From Noviherbaspirillum soli (GTDB taxonomy: Bacteria; Pseudomonadota; Gammaproteobacteria; Burkholderiales; Burkholderiaceae_D): a stretch of DNA of 64,000 nt. The translations under genes and the position numbers were made by a program. Positions 54,395 through 63,718 of the stretch are shown here, piece by piece (position 1 is the stretch's first letter; every line of letters starts with the position of its first letter). Where the stretch lies: NCBI RefSeq assembly GCF_015352955.1, contig NZ_JACYOX010000002.1:310001-374000 (forward strand), read 5' to 3'. The notes beneath the pieces were generated by a model, which was not told where the DNA came from, made no database searches, and saw only the letters and a list, made by a program, of their open reading frames with translations.

Positions 54395-57300
54395 ATGCGT
54401 GCATGCCTTTGCCGGATTCTTCCGATTGCGTTGCTGCTGCTTGCCTGCGTCATTGCCCGCCACGGTTGGGCTGCCGAGCCGTCCGCCTGCGGGCCGGATG
54501 TCGCCGGCTCTCCCTGCGGCGAGGAGCAGGTCGCCGGACTGCCCGCCACCGGCGGCGCGCCGCAGGGCGTGGGCAATCCGGTCAATCTCATCACCGGCAA
54601 CAAGCACCAGCGCGAAACCGACATGGCGGCGCTGCCCGGCGCACTGGGCCTGGAACTGGTCCGCCACTACAACAGCGAACTGGCGCGGCCCGGCATGCCG
54701 CTCCATGGCATCGGCCGCGGCTGGCAGTTTTCCTATGACACCCGGCTGCATGCAGAGGGCCGCGCGCTGCGGATCGTGCAGGCCGACGGCGCACGGCGCG
54801 TCTTCACGAAAAGCGCCTTGAGCGCGACGCTGTTTGCCAGCGCCAACCCGGCCGAGGGCATGGTGCGCATCGCGCGCGACGACAGCGTGCTGCATTACCG
54901 CTGGCGCTGGCCGGATGGCCGGGAGCTTGGCTTCGACCGCAACGGCCGGCTGCGGCGCATCATGCTGCCCAGCGGCGAGGCGCTGGCAATCGCGCGCCTG
55001 GCCGACGGCCGCCTTGCCACCGTCACCGATCCACAGGGCCGCAGCCTTACCTTCCACTACCTGGCGCAGGCAGGCCTGCGGCCGGGCAGGCTGAGCGCGA
55101 TCCGCCATGTGGATACCCCGGTCGGCCGTATCCTCTACGACTATGGCGACGCCACGCCGGGCGGCTTGCGCCAGCAGGCGGAAAACCTGATTGCGGTCCA
55201 TCTGCCGACGCATCACGAGCCGGGCAGGCTGCGCTCGCTCGACGGCCGCGGCGATCGTCCCTCGGACTACAGCCGCAGCAGCCTGCGCCGGCGCTATCAC
55301 TACGAAGACCCGCGCTTTCCCGCGTTCCTGACCGGTATTTCCGTCACCGGCGCCGGCGGCGACGATCGCCAGATCGACCAGCGTATTGCTCGCTGGGCCT
55401 ACGACCGCAACGGCCTGGCGGTGCTGTCGGCCAGCGGCAAGGCGGCGCAGGACGCGGCACCGGGCAGTCAGCCGCATGCCGGCGCCGGCCTGATCATGCT
55501 GGACCGGTGCACGCCCGGCCGCACCACGCTCACCGATGGCGACGGCCGCGTCACCATCTACCGCCATGCCATCGTCAACGGCGCCTTCCGCCTGCTGGAA
55601 GCGCGCGGCGACGGTTGCGAGGGCTGCGGTCCGGTGAATCTCCGCTACGGCTATGACAGGCTGGGACGGCTGCAGGAAGTCACGCGGCTGGATGCGCACG
55701 GCAAGCCGGTCGAAGGCCGGCGCGAGGAGCGCGACGCTTGGGGCCGGACGTATGCCAGCAAGACCGTGCAGTATGCCCACGGCCGCGAGACCAGCCGCAC
55801 CCTGGTGCTGCGCCAGCTGTACCGGCCAGCCGGCATCGCGGCTGTCGCGCCCGGGACATCGCCTGCAACATCGCTGCCGGCTAGCCAGCATGGTCCGAAG
55901 CAGGTCGCCATGCCCAGCGTGCTGGCCGGGCACGATCACAGGACCGTCATCGAGTATAACCAGCGGCAGCAAGCGCTGGCAGTGACCGAAACCGGCTACC
56001 ACCCGGCGGACGGCAGCATGCAGGCGCGCACCACGCGTTACCGTTATGCAGAGATCGCAGGGCGCAGCCTGCTGTCGGAAATCGACGGCCCGCTGCCCAA
56101 CGGCCCGGCCGGCTCGCCGGCCGACTCCGACATCACCCGCTATGAATGGGACGCGCGGGGCGCCCATGTGCGCCGAGTCCGCCACCCGATGGGCGCCATC
56201 AGCGAGATGGACTACGACCCGCACACCGGCCGCCTCGCCGTGCTGACGCTGCGCTGGGAGCGCACGGTGCGGCAACTGCGCTATGCCTACGATCCGCTGG
56301 GGCAGGTGGAGCAGGTGCGGGAACGGGCGCTGGATGCGGACGGCGTCACGGTGCTGGCCGAACGCGAACTGGGCCTGCGCTGGAATGCGCTGGGCCGGCC
56401 GAGCGCCCTGGTGGAAGCCGATGGCACGGTGCGCGAGCTGGAGGAAGGGGAGGTGGCTGGGACGCAGGCTTTCATGGCATCCGCAACTTCCGCGATTTCC
56501 ACGATCTCCACGATCTCCACGATCTCTGCACCCTCTGCGACCTCCACAACCTCCAAAACTTCCATGACGTCAGCAGCAATGCCTGCCATAGCCGCCGCCA
56601 GGGCGCGTGCGCCATCGCTGGCAGGCGCGGCGGCCAGCCCAGCCCTTGCCGTGCCTGGCATGTTGCCTCCGGCAGGCCAGACCAACGCTTCTGTTGCCGC
56701 CCCCAACGCGCTCTGGCCGACCCAGTACGGCGATCCACTGACCGCAGCAGCCCATGAAGCGCTGCGTTTCGACGCCAATGGCCGCTCGGCCGAACGCCGC
56801 ATCGACGATTTCGGCCAGGTAGTGGCAATACGCAATCCTGGCCAAGGCTGGCAGCATGCCCGCTATGACGAAGCCGGCCGCCTGGTCGAGATCCGCGATG
56901 CGCGCGCTGCCATCACGCTGGCCCGCTACGATGCCGCTGGCCGCCTGCTGCGCGTGGAGCGGACCATGCCGGGCGAGTTGCCCGAGCAAGTGGACATTAC
57001 CTGGCGCGGTCCGGAGCGTCTGACTGAAACCGTGAACATCGCCGGACATCAGACACACGCCACCCATTACCGCCACGCGCCCTGGGGCCAGGTCAGCCAG
57101 ATGCAGGTGGACATCGCCGGCAGCGAGGGCGGCGCGCCGGTGCGGATGAGCCTGCAGTCACGCTACGACAGTGCCGGCCGCCTGATCTCGCGCACCCTGC
57201 CGGGCGGCGAGCGCCTGGCCTGGCGCTATTACGCCGGCGCACCATATCGCGGCCAGCAGGCAGGGATTGAGCAGATCCACTGGCCAGTCTGGCTGGATGC

Positions 57301-59746
57301 GCTGATGACCCGACTGCCCGAAACCTGGCTGGACCGCTGGCGCTGGAAAACCCGCATTGCGGTGTTCGCGCCGCGGGAAGCGGACCAGGCGTTGACGGCG
57401 GCATCGGGCGCGGCGGCATTGCCTGCCATGACGGCAGGAGGGGCAGGAGGGGCAGGACCAACCGCCTGGGCTGGCAGGGCGCCGCAGGTCGAACCCGGTT
57501 TGAGCACCCAAGTCCCGGGCGCCGACCATGACGCAGCCGGCTTGCCACATCGTCTGTCCGCACCCAGGGGAGAACTGCTGCTACGCTGGAATGCCGCCAG
57601 CCAGCTGAGCGAGGTGGGTACAGCGCTCAATGCCGGCCAGTCAGAATCGCAACCCGTCGCCCGCTACCGCTACGACGCCCGCGGCCGTCGCGCCAGCAAG
57701 CACACCACCGCCGGAGATGAGTACTATCTGTACGAGGGCACGCAGCTGATCGCTGCGGTAAATATCGATCCAAAGGGCCGGCGCAGCCTGAACCAGTACC
57801 TGTACGAAGGATATCGGGCGGTGGCATGGCTGCGCGAGGGCGTCGCGCATGCGCTGCAGACCGACAGCCGCGGTGCGCTGAGTGAAGTGCGCTCCCTGGC
57901 GGACGACGGCAAGCCGGCGCAAACCCTGTGGCGTGCCGAGCTCGACGCCTGGGGCAATCGCCCCAAAAGCGCGCCGTCCAGCCCGCACGACCCCGGGCTG
58001 CGCCTGGTAAACCAGTACGCCGACGGTGAAACCGGCCTGTCCTACCACATCGCCCGCTACTACGACCCATCGCAAGGCCGTTTCCTGAGCCCCGACCCGG
58101 CCGGCATCGCCGACACCCTGTCCGCCAACGTCCCGCCCGCGCTGCGCCTGGACCTGACCGCGTACGTCGCCGGCCAGCCCTGGCATTACATCGACCCCGA
58201 CGGCGCCGCCCGCCTGATCTATTACGCCCTAACCACCGACGCCAAGGGGAAGCAGCTAGGCGTGAGCCAGGGCTTCACCCGCGCCCGCTGGGCCTTCAGC
58301 ATCGACGGCATCGAAGCCAGCGGCGACGGTGGCAGCGATGCGATCAACCAGTTAATGGAAAAGTACGCGAAAAACCAGACGGGGCTGCTGTTCGATGGAG
58401 GCGGGGATTATTTGACGGGCGGGAAGAAGGCTGTTTCCTGGAATGGGGCTGCGGATGAAACGGTCGATGGGTTCAGGAAGCATTACGGGAAGAATTTGAT
58501 TGGGTTGCCGAATTTTACGATTGGGAATTTTAGTAATCGGGATGCGGCGTTGTTGGTGGCGGGATTCTCCAATAATTCCGATGAATCCAAACTGTGCGTA
58601 AGCAAGAACTTGCTTTTGCCGCCCATAAAATTTTCTCCAGAAGATATACCGATAACGCCAACCGATGCTTCTTTGCCGCAACGTTTGCTTAATTGCGGGG
58701 ATGCTGAGGTATCGACATCAACTGTTGAAGATTTAAGAAAAAGAAAATTTGTCAAGCTAAATCAAGCAATCTCAATAAACGAAGTATCTCAAATTTATAA
58801 AGATTGCAGTGTCAAAGGTTGTCCATCTAATGCGGGAATTTTTATTGATGGAGCTAGAAATTTTGTGGATAGAGTGCCAGCTGCATATAGCCATCTCCAA
58901 TTTGCTCCGGAAACACTTGCCGAACTTCTTGTAAAGAATTTATTAAACAAGAAATTTGTCGAAAAAAATAAAATAGATCAGAAGGATCTGGATTCTATAT
59001 TTGGTAGGGAAATCAATAAGCAAGATATTATAGAGGCCTCTAGCCGCGCAAAATGGATTTATGTTTATGGAAGGTGTATGAAGGAAGAAAAAAATCCTTA
59101 TGAAGGTGAAGGTATGCGCTGTCCTTCTAAAGAAATTTTATCTACTGCATGGGACGACCTAAAGGATTTGAATAAAAGCTATTTTTCTGAAAGAACTGGT
59201 CTTTCTAAGAGCATGTGGGAGTTTCTAAAAAAGAATGCGTCAGGAGATTTGGTTTCTAATACAGATTATGTAAGAGGTACAAATGAAACTGAAATAATTG
59301 ATGCAGCTGCATGGGCGGCTTGGGATACTGTCGAATCTTCATCTCAATGGTTTAAAGCGCTTGTACGCGACAATGCCCCAGGAGGATTGATGGAAAAACT
59401 GGCAGTTATTTATTTTCGTATTAGAGAAAGTCAATTGATAAGTTATCCTGATTTTGGGTTGAAGTATGATGAGGAAAAGCTTTATCCCCTCGCTTATAAA
59501 AAATCCAGCGAGGATCAAAATAAAATAGATTTGGAAATGGCAATGCGTTTGGCGCGAAGGCATAATGGAGGAACGTGGTGGCTTTCGCTATCCCGCCTAA
59601 AGTCAAATGATCCAAAAGATTACGTAAAAAAAATTTCGGGGGATTTTAAGCCCGAAGTCTACGGTAATTTTCCATCGCTGCGATGCGTATCGAAAAATGA
59701 GATTCAAGAGAGCGGAGTTTTAATGATTCGATTGAATTTGGATTAA
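54395..59746 (+). CDS. Rhs/YD-repeat protein with Sec-type leader and variable C-terminal domain
   Basis: The 1,783-residue protein has a hydrophobic leader (about 1-26; LLLAC at 15-18 could also act as a lipobox). The N-terminal GNPVNLITGNK starts the Rhs shell (DUF6531 type), YD repeats follow to about 1,200, and the Rhs core ends with RYYDPSQGRFLSPDPAG (near 1,221) and YIDPDGAA (near 1,266). The C-terminal 510 residues belong to no toxin family I recognise; several Cys and aromatic patches are present. From about 58,345 the DNA turns strongly AT-rich while the frame continues. Two small exported proteins follow at once, like toxin-immunity units. No PAAR or VgrG genes are adjacent, so type VI delivery is not indicated. 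Confidence 0.85.
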   Translation: MRACLCRILPIALLLLACVIARHGWAAEPSACGPDVAGSPCGEEQVAGLPATGGAPQGVGNPVNLITGNKHQRETDMAALPGALGLELVRHYNSELARPGMPLHGIGRGWQFSYDTRLHAEGRALRIVQADGARRVFTKSALSATLFASANPAEGMVRIARDDSVLHYRWRWPDGRELGFDRNGRLRRIMLPSGEALAIARLADGRLATVTDPQGRSLTFHYLAQAGLRPGRLSAIRHVDTPVGRILYDYGDATPGGLRQQAENLIAVHLPTHHEPGRLRSLDGRGDRPSDYSRSSLRRRYHYEDPRFPAFLTGISVTGAGGDDRQIDQRIARWAYDRNGLAVLSASGKAAQDAAPGSQPHAGAGLIMLDRCTPGRTTLTDGDGRVTIYRHAIVNGAFRLLEARGDGCEGCGPVNLRYGYDRLGRLQEVTRLDAHGKPVEGRREERDAWGRTYASKTVQYAHGRETSRTLVLRQLYRPAGIAAVAPGTSPATSLPASQHGPKQVAMPSVLAGHDHRTVIEYNQRQQALAVTETGYHPADGSMQARTTRYRYAEIAGRSLLSEIDGPLPNGPAGSPADSDITRYEWDARGAHVRRVRHPMGAISEMDYDPHTGRLAVLTLRWERTVRQLRYAYDPLGQVEQVRERALDADGVTVLAERELGLRWNALGRPSALVEADGTVRELEEGEVAGTQAFMASATSAISTISTISTISAPSATSTTSKTSMTSAAMPAIAAARARAPSLAGAAASPALAVPGMLPPAGQTNASVAAPNALWPTQYGDPLTAAAHEALRFDANGRSAERRIDDFGQVVAIRNPGQGWQHARYDEAGRLVEIRDARAAITLARYDAAGRLLRVERTMPGELPEQVDITWRGPERLTETVNIAGHQTHATHYRHAPWGQVSQMQVDIAGSEGGAPVRMSLQSRYDSAGRLISRTLPGGERLAWRYYAGAPYRGQQAGIEQIHWPVWLDALMTRLPETWLDRWRWKTRIAVFAPREADQALTAASGAAALPAMTAGGAGGAGPTAWAGRAPQVEPGLSTQVPGADHDAAGLPHRLSAPRGELLLRWNAASQLSEVGTALNAGQSESQPVARYRYDARGRRASKHTTAGDEYYLYEGTQLIAAVNIDPKGRRSLNQYLYEGYRAVAWLREGVAHALQTDSRGALSEVRSLADDGKPAQTLWRAELDAWGNRPKSAPSSPHDPGLRLVNQYADGETGLSYHIARYYDPSQGRFLSPDPAGIADTLSANVPPALRLDLTAYVAGQPWHYIDPDGAARLIYYALTTDAKGKQLGVSQGFTRARWAFSIDGIEASGDGGSDAINQLMEKYAKNQTGLLFDGGGDYLTGGKKAVSWNGAADETVDGFRKHYGKNLIGLPNFTIGNFSNRDAALLVAGFSNNSDESKLCVSKNLLLPPIKFSPEDIPITPTDASLPQRLLNCGDAEVSTSTVEDLRKRKFVKLNQAISINEVSQIYKDCSVKGCPSNAGIFIDGARNFVDRVPAAYSHLQFAPETLAELLVKNLLNKKFVEKNKIDQKDLDSIFGREINKQDIIEASSRAKWIYVYGRCMKEEKNPYEGEGMRCPSKEILSTAWDDLKDLNKSYFSERTGLSKSMWEFLKKNASGDLVSNTDYVRGTNETEIIDAAAWAAWDTVESSSQWFKALVRDNAPGGLMEKLAVIYFRIRESQLISYPDFGLKYDEEKLYPLAYKKSSEDQNKIDLEMAMRLARRHNGGTWWLSLSRLKSNDPKDYVKKISGDFKPEVYGNFPSLRCVSKNEIQESGVLMIRLNLD
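56492..56527 (+). repeat. 9-bp tandem repeat (ACGATCTCC)x4 inside rhs
   Basis: Four units of 9 bp encode an Ile-Ser-Thr repeat in a Ser/Thr-rich linker of the Rhs protein. The unit is a multiple of three, so length changes would not shift the frame. Confidence 0.75.
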
Positions 59747-59749
59747 AAA

Positions 59750-60463
59750 ATGAATAATTTTTTTCATTCGTTTGCATGTATTTTGATTGTATTTAACGTT
59801 TATTCATGTTATGCGAGTTCGTCGCAAAAACTTGAATCATTTCTTGCTGATTTTGTTTGGATAGATTTAAAAAACTGCAAAATTCCAAAAGCGAGAGCAC
59901 CTCAAAAGATAATGATACATGGTATTGATTTTAATCATTATTCAGAAAAAAAATCATACCGGCGTTGGGTAGATGCTGATGGCGACGGAGTGTGCGAATT
60001 GTATGACGTTGCTGAGTTAGAGTCATCGAAATTCACCGGGAAAATTTATGGATTTCCGACAAGAGTAGTCAAATTCCAAAGAAAAAATTGGAAAAAATTT
60101 GGCGGAGGGTTAAATGCCTGGATCCCAATGATTTTGTTTGATAAAGAACGCAATCAAAGAGTCGTTGTTGATTACGTTTATGGTAATGCAGGGTATAGTC
60201 CGTCTCTAAAAAGCGTGCCCGCAACTTGTGACGATTTGCGCCAATACTTGGCTGTTGGTGCAATGCTATATTTTAAATTTCCAATGATGGCGCGGCGAGA
60301 TGAGTTAACAAATCCCGACGGGGAATGGAATGACATTAAGTCGGCTTGGTTTTATTCTTTTTATATGGAAAAGGAGGAAATTTTGAGCAGTGATTTGCCC
60401 TCTAGTTGTAAGGACAAATATAGATTTGTAATTGACGCGTTATCGGAAAGGCTGGAGAGATGA
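59750..60463 (+). CDS. Small exported protein A next to rhs, candidate immunity
   Basis: The 237-residue protein has an N-terminal hydrophobic leader (about 4-22) ending VYSC-YASS, which may be a lipoprotein signal. The mature part has CKIPKARAP, then WVDADGDGVCELYDV, then RKNWKKFGGGLNAW and ILFDKERNQRVVVDYVY. No family recognised. It begins three bases after the rhs stop and overlaps protein B by four bases, so all three are one transcript. It is AT-rich like the rhs tail. Similar order of segments in protein B suggests an ancient duplication. An immunity role against the Rhs tail is inferred from position only. Confidence 0.6.
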   Translation: MNNFFHSFACILIVFNVYSCYASSSQKLESFLADFVWIDLKNCKIPKARAPQKIMIHGIDFNHYSEKKSYRRWVDADGDGVCELYDVAELESSKFTGKIYGFPTRVVKFQRKNWKKFGGGLNAWIPMILFDKERNQRVVVDYVYGNAGYSPSLKSVPATCDDLRQYLAVGAMLYFKFPMMARRDELTNPDGEWNDIKSAWFYSFYMEKEEILSSDLPSSCKDKYRFVIDALSERLER

Positions 60464-61137
60464 TATTTTACAATAGCTATGACCCCGGGGTTTGGCTGAA
60501 AAAATTGAGCGCAGATATAATGAGTATTCGAAAAAAGTTTTCTAAGTTTAAGTATTGCTGCAACCATGTAATAAGAAAAAAATCAATATATTTTTTGGGA
60601 TATATAATGCTGACGTCTTTTTCTCACGCTAAAGAATTGACTGATGCAGAAATAAAAAACAGGTTTCATGTCGTTCCGGAGCCTACCTGTAAAAAGGTAA
60701 AAGCCCGGGAGCCTGCGCTCCCTGTGAACTCTTTCTGGTATGGTAGATATTATCTTAGCATTGACGGGAAGGCTGATTGTCAAATTCTAGATGTAAAAAT
60801 AGATTGGATGACCAATCGACCAACTGAATTTAGAAAGTATCTTAATAGTGTTCTCTATAGGTTTAATGGAAAAAATTGGTCAGAAAATCGAGGATTAAGT
60901 TATCCGCCAAAATATAGAATTTTTGATAAAGATCGAAAGATAGTCTATATGGTTGTCAAAAATGACGAATACGATTTTCCTGTAAATGAAATTGCATTCT
61001 ATACTGGTAAGTGGGATGAGGAAGGAAATGGTATTGGTGCAATCCAAAATTTATGGGATTGTGGAAAAAGTCAAGCTTGCTACGAAGAATGCATAAATGT
61101 TAAGCGAGCTGCATCTTTATATGGTTCGGAAAAATAA
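60460..61137 (+). CDS. Small exported protein B next to rhs, candidate immunity paralogue
   Basis: The frame of 225 residues starts on the last base before the stop of protein A (ATGA overlap). A basic stretch precedes a hydrophobic segment (KKSIYFLGYIMLTSFSHA, about 40-57), so export by Sec is likely; a start at 60520 would shorten the N-region. The mature part has PTCKKVKAREPA, YLSIDGKADCQILDV, RFNGKNWSENRG and IFDKDRKIVYMVV, in the same order as the matching segments of protein A. No known family. AT-rich, last gene of the rhs unit, followed by a 125-base AT-rich gap. Confidence 0.55.
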   Translation: MIFYNSYDPGVWLKKLSADIMSIRKKFSKFKYCCNHVIRKKSIYFLGYIMLTSFSHAKELTDAEIKNRFHVVPEPTCKKVKAREPALPVNSFWYGRYYLSIDGKADCQILDVKIDWMTNRPTEFRKYLNSVLYRFNGKNWSENRGLSYPPKYRIFDKDRKIVYMVVKNDEYDFPVNEIAFYTGKWDEEGNGIGAIQNLWDCGKSQACYEECINVKRAASLYGSEK

Positions 61138-61262
61138 TTCAAGGGTTTAAATAATTAAAGAGGGAATTTGTAGGTTGAAGTGAAAATTTCTTGCCAAAAA
61201 AATTTTGAGTCGTCATCTTAGGGTCACACCACCAGCAAAAACTGCAAATAACTTGAAAAGCC

Positions 61263-61790
61263 ATGGTCCAATACCGTCGCAATTTCCTCTCCGGTGCCAG
61301 TTACTTCTTTACTATCGCCTTGCTGAACCGTACTTCTTCTTTGCTGATTGACCAAATTGCAATCCTGTGCAACGCATTTCAACCAGTGCAGGCGCAGCGA
61401 TCCTTCCCCCTCGATGCCGTAGTCGTCATGCCTGACCACTTGCATTCCCTATGGACGCTACCAAGCGGCGAAGCAGATTACCCAGGCCGCTGGCGTGCAA
61501 TCAAGACCCGGTTTTCCTGCCAGATTCCCCGTGGCGAATGGCGTAGTGCAAGTCGCGCAAGGAAGGGGGAACGTGGAACCTGGCAAAGTCAGTGCCGGGA
61601 GCGCGCCTTGTGTGATGAGCGCGATAAGACGCGGCACGTCGACTACATTCCTTTCAATCCGGTGAAGCATGGCCAGATATCGCACGTGGTGCAGTGGACT
61701 TCTTCCTCATTTCACCGGTTTGTACGTCAGGGGATTTATCCGGTTGATGGGGGTGGCGGGGAGGCTGGGAGCGGAGGTTCTGGTGAATGA
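61263..61790 (+). CDS. REP-associated tyrosine transposase (RAYT, Y1_Tnp)
   Basis: The 175-residue protein has the HUH motif in VVVMPDHLHSLWTLP and the catalytic Tyr region DERDKTRHVDYIPFNPVKHG, followed by SSFHRFVRQGIYP. These enzymes are thought to move REP/BIME palindromes but are usually single-copy and domesticated. I see no REP-like palindromes around it. Some positions normally aromatic or basic in the WQRRFWEH stretch read WQSQCRER here, so activity is uncertain. It begins 125 bases after the rhs unit and ends seven bases before the next gene. Confidence 0.8.
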   Translation: MVQYRRNFLSGASYFFTIALLNRTSSLLIDQIAILCNAFQPVQAQRSFPLDAVVVMPDHLHSLWTLPSGEADYPGRWRAIKTRFSCQIPRGEWRSASRARKGERGTWQSQCRERALCDERDKTRHVDYIPFNPVKHGQISHVVQWTSSSFHRFVRQGIYPVDGGGGEAGSGGSGE

Positions 61791-61797
61791 GGCAGGG

Positions 61798-63522
61798 ATG
61801 GCCCGGGTTTCACCGCGCTCAACCCAGGCTACGGGTGCTGACATCACAACCGGTCTGTATACCTGCTCTGGCTTCAAGCCGTTGAATGTCCGGACCGCCG
61901 ACAACTTCTGGCACCGCCTGCGCGGGCTGATGTTCGCACACCCTCTGGAGCCAATGAGCGCCTTGCTTCTGACCCGTTGCGCCAGCATCCATACCGCCTT
62001 CATGCGGCAAACCATCGATGTTCTCTATCTCGACACTCACGGCGTGGTCCTGCGCTGCGTCGCCGACATCCCCCCGTGGCGCGCCAGTGCCAGGCCGGGT
62101 GCAAAGCATGTGCTGGAAATGGCCGCCGGCAGCATCACGCGGTTGGGCATCGCGCCTGGGCACCGTCTGGCCCATCCCTTTTTCAACAAGCAAGCCGCGA
62201 TACCCTCCCACCCCCAGCGCGGTGCCTCGATGACCGAGTTCATCATCGTCGCCCCGGTGTTGCTGCTGGTCGGCCTGGCGCTACTTCAATACGCACTGCT
62301 GTTCTTCACCAAGAACCAGGTCAACCATGCCGGCTTCATGGCGGTGCGGGCCGGCAGCATGCACAATGCGACCGCCGAGTCCATCAGCGCCGCCTACCTG
62401 CGCCATCTGGCGCCGCTGTACGGCGGCGGCAGCAATGCCGAGGAAGTGGCGCAGGCGGCGGCGCGGGCGGCGGTCGACATGCAGGGTAACTTCCGCCTCG
62501 AGCTGATCAATCCCGCCAAGGCCAGCTTTGATGACTTCAGCGAGCTGGAACTGAAGGAAAAGCACAATACCAATGCCCGCGTGCTGCCCAATTCGTCGCT
62601 GGCGCTGCGCAATCCCGCCATCATCAAGGCCAGTTCGGGCCAGAACATCTTCGACGCCAATCTGCTCAAGGTGCGCATCACTCATGGCTACCGGCCGGGC
62701 GTGCCGCTGGTGGCCAAGGTGTTCGCCGGCGGCTTGCAGGTAGCCGACGATGGCAAGGACAGCTTTGTCAGCGCCTTGCTGGCCAAGGGCAGGGTGCCGG
62801 TGGTCACCGATATCACGCTGCACATGAACAGCGATGCCTTCGAGTGGTCGAACCCGGTCTGGGTTTCGCCGGAGGGCGCCAGGTCTGCCGATCCCGCCGG
62901 ACCAGGCGGTTCGTCGAATCCGCCTGCTTCGCAGCCTCCCACCTCGTCCGACCCGGCCGGTAACCAAGGCAGCGGCGATCCGCCAGCGCCACCCACCAAT
63001 GGCAACGATCAACCCGCGCCCGGCAATGACGACGCCAATACGCCAGCCAACGCCACTTCCGACAGCGGCACCGCCTGTGGCGGAGCGCCGTGCCCGGTTT
63101 GCAAGGCGGATGTGCCCGCGTCGGACGATCTGGACTTGCCGTCCGATGTGCTGTTCGACTTCGACCAGGCAACGCTGAAATTGGAGGGAAAGGAAGAACT
63201 GGACAGTTTGATAGAGGAAGCAAAAGCGTCGGTGCAAGATGGCGAGCAGGTTGCCGGCCTGACACTGACAATCAGCGGCTATACCGATCAGCTCGGCAGC
63301 GATGCGGTCAACCTGAAGCTGTCGCAGGCGCGGGCGGAAGCGGTGCGGGATTACCTGAAGGCCAACGGTTTGCCGGACGTGCCGATCACGGTGCGCGGCA
63401 TGGGCGCGGCCGATCCCAAGGTGCCGCTGTCAAGTTGCGCGGGCAGCGGTCAGGAGCAGCAGGACTGCCTGGCGCCAAACAGGCGGGTAGTGATAAGTGT
63501 GAGGCGGGCAGGGCAGGCCTGA
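61798..63522 (+). CDS. DUF192 - TadE - OmpA fusion protein
   Basis: One uninterrupted frame of 574 residues. Residues about 22-135 match DUF192 (FWHRLRGLMF, CASIHTAFMRQTIDVLYLD, KHVLEMAAG). Near 140-170 is a TadE-type pilin-like segment, QRGASMTEF followed by a 20-residue hydrophobic stretch. A Pro/Gly/Asn-rich linker (about 360-425) and a Cys cluster (CGGAPCPVC) lead to an OmpA-type peptidoglycan-binding domain (about 445-570: DVLFDFDQATL, NLKLSQARAEAVRDYL). An internal start at 62230 could give a separate TadE-OmpA protein, but no stop separates the parts. The ATG at 61798 is chosen with weak ribosome-site support. It suggests a Tad-like surface apparatus anchored to the cell wall. Confidence 0.8.
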   Translation: MARVSPRSTQATGADITTGLYTCSGFKPLNVRTADNFWHRLRGLMFAHPLEPMSALLLTRCASIHTAFMRQTIDVLYLDTHGVVLRCVADIPPWRASARPGAKHVLEMAAGSITRLGIAPGHRLAHPFFNKQAAIPSHPQRGASMTEFIIVAPVLLLVGLALLQYALLFFTKNQVNHAGFMAVRAGSMHNATAESISAAYLRHLAPLYGGGSNAEEVAQAAARAAVDMQGNFRLELINPAKASFDDFSELELKEKHNTNARVLPNSSLALRNPAIIKASSGQNIFDANLLKVRITHGYRPGVPLVAKVFAGGLQVADDGKDSFVSALLAKGRVPVVTDITLHMNSDAFEWSNPVWVSPEGARSADPAGPGGSSNPPASQPPTSSDPAGNQGSGDPPAPPTNGNDQPAPGNDDANTPANATSDSGTACGGAPCPVCKADVPASDDLDLPSDVLFDFDQATLKLEGKEELDSLIEEAKASVQDGEQVAGLTLTISGYTDQLGSDAVNLKLSQARAEAVRDYLKANGLPDVPITVRGMGAADPKVPLSSCAGSGQEQQDCLAPNRRVVISVRRAGQA

Positions 63523-63630
63523 CGCCGGATTCGATCCAAGACGGGGCCTGACACTGCAGATTTACTGCATCGCGGTTTCTGCCCTTTCGCCTACGGCATG
63601 GCCGGTAATGAAACGGCCCAAGCACAAGAA

Positions 63631-63657
63631 GCGCTGATCGCGCTGATCGCGCTGATC
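63631..63657. repeat. 9-bp tandem repeat (GCGCTGATC)x3
   Basis: Three exact units are followed by a degenerate GTGCCGATC, in the 196-base gap between the fusion gene and the TolC-family gene. Nothing else was recognised in the gap. Confidence 0.8.
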
Positions 63658-63718
63658 GTGCCGATCGCGTCGGCTCGTGGCCGCTGCACTATGAAGTGCC
63701 CGCGCGCTGACCTAGCGC

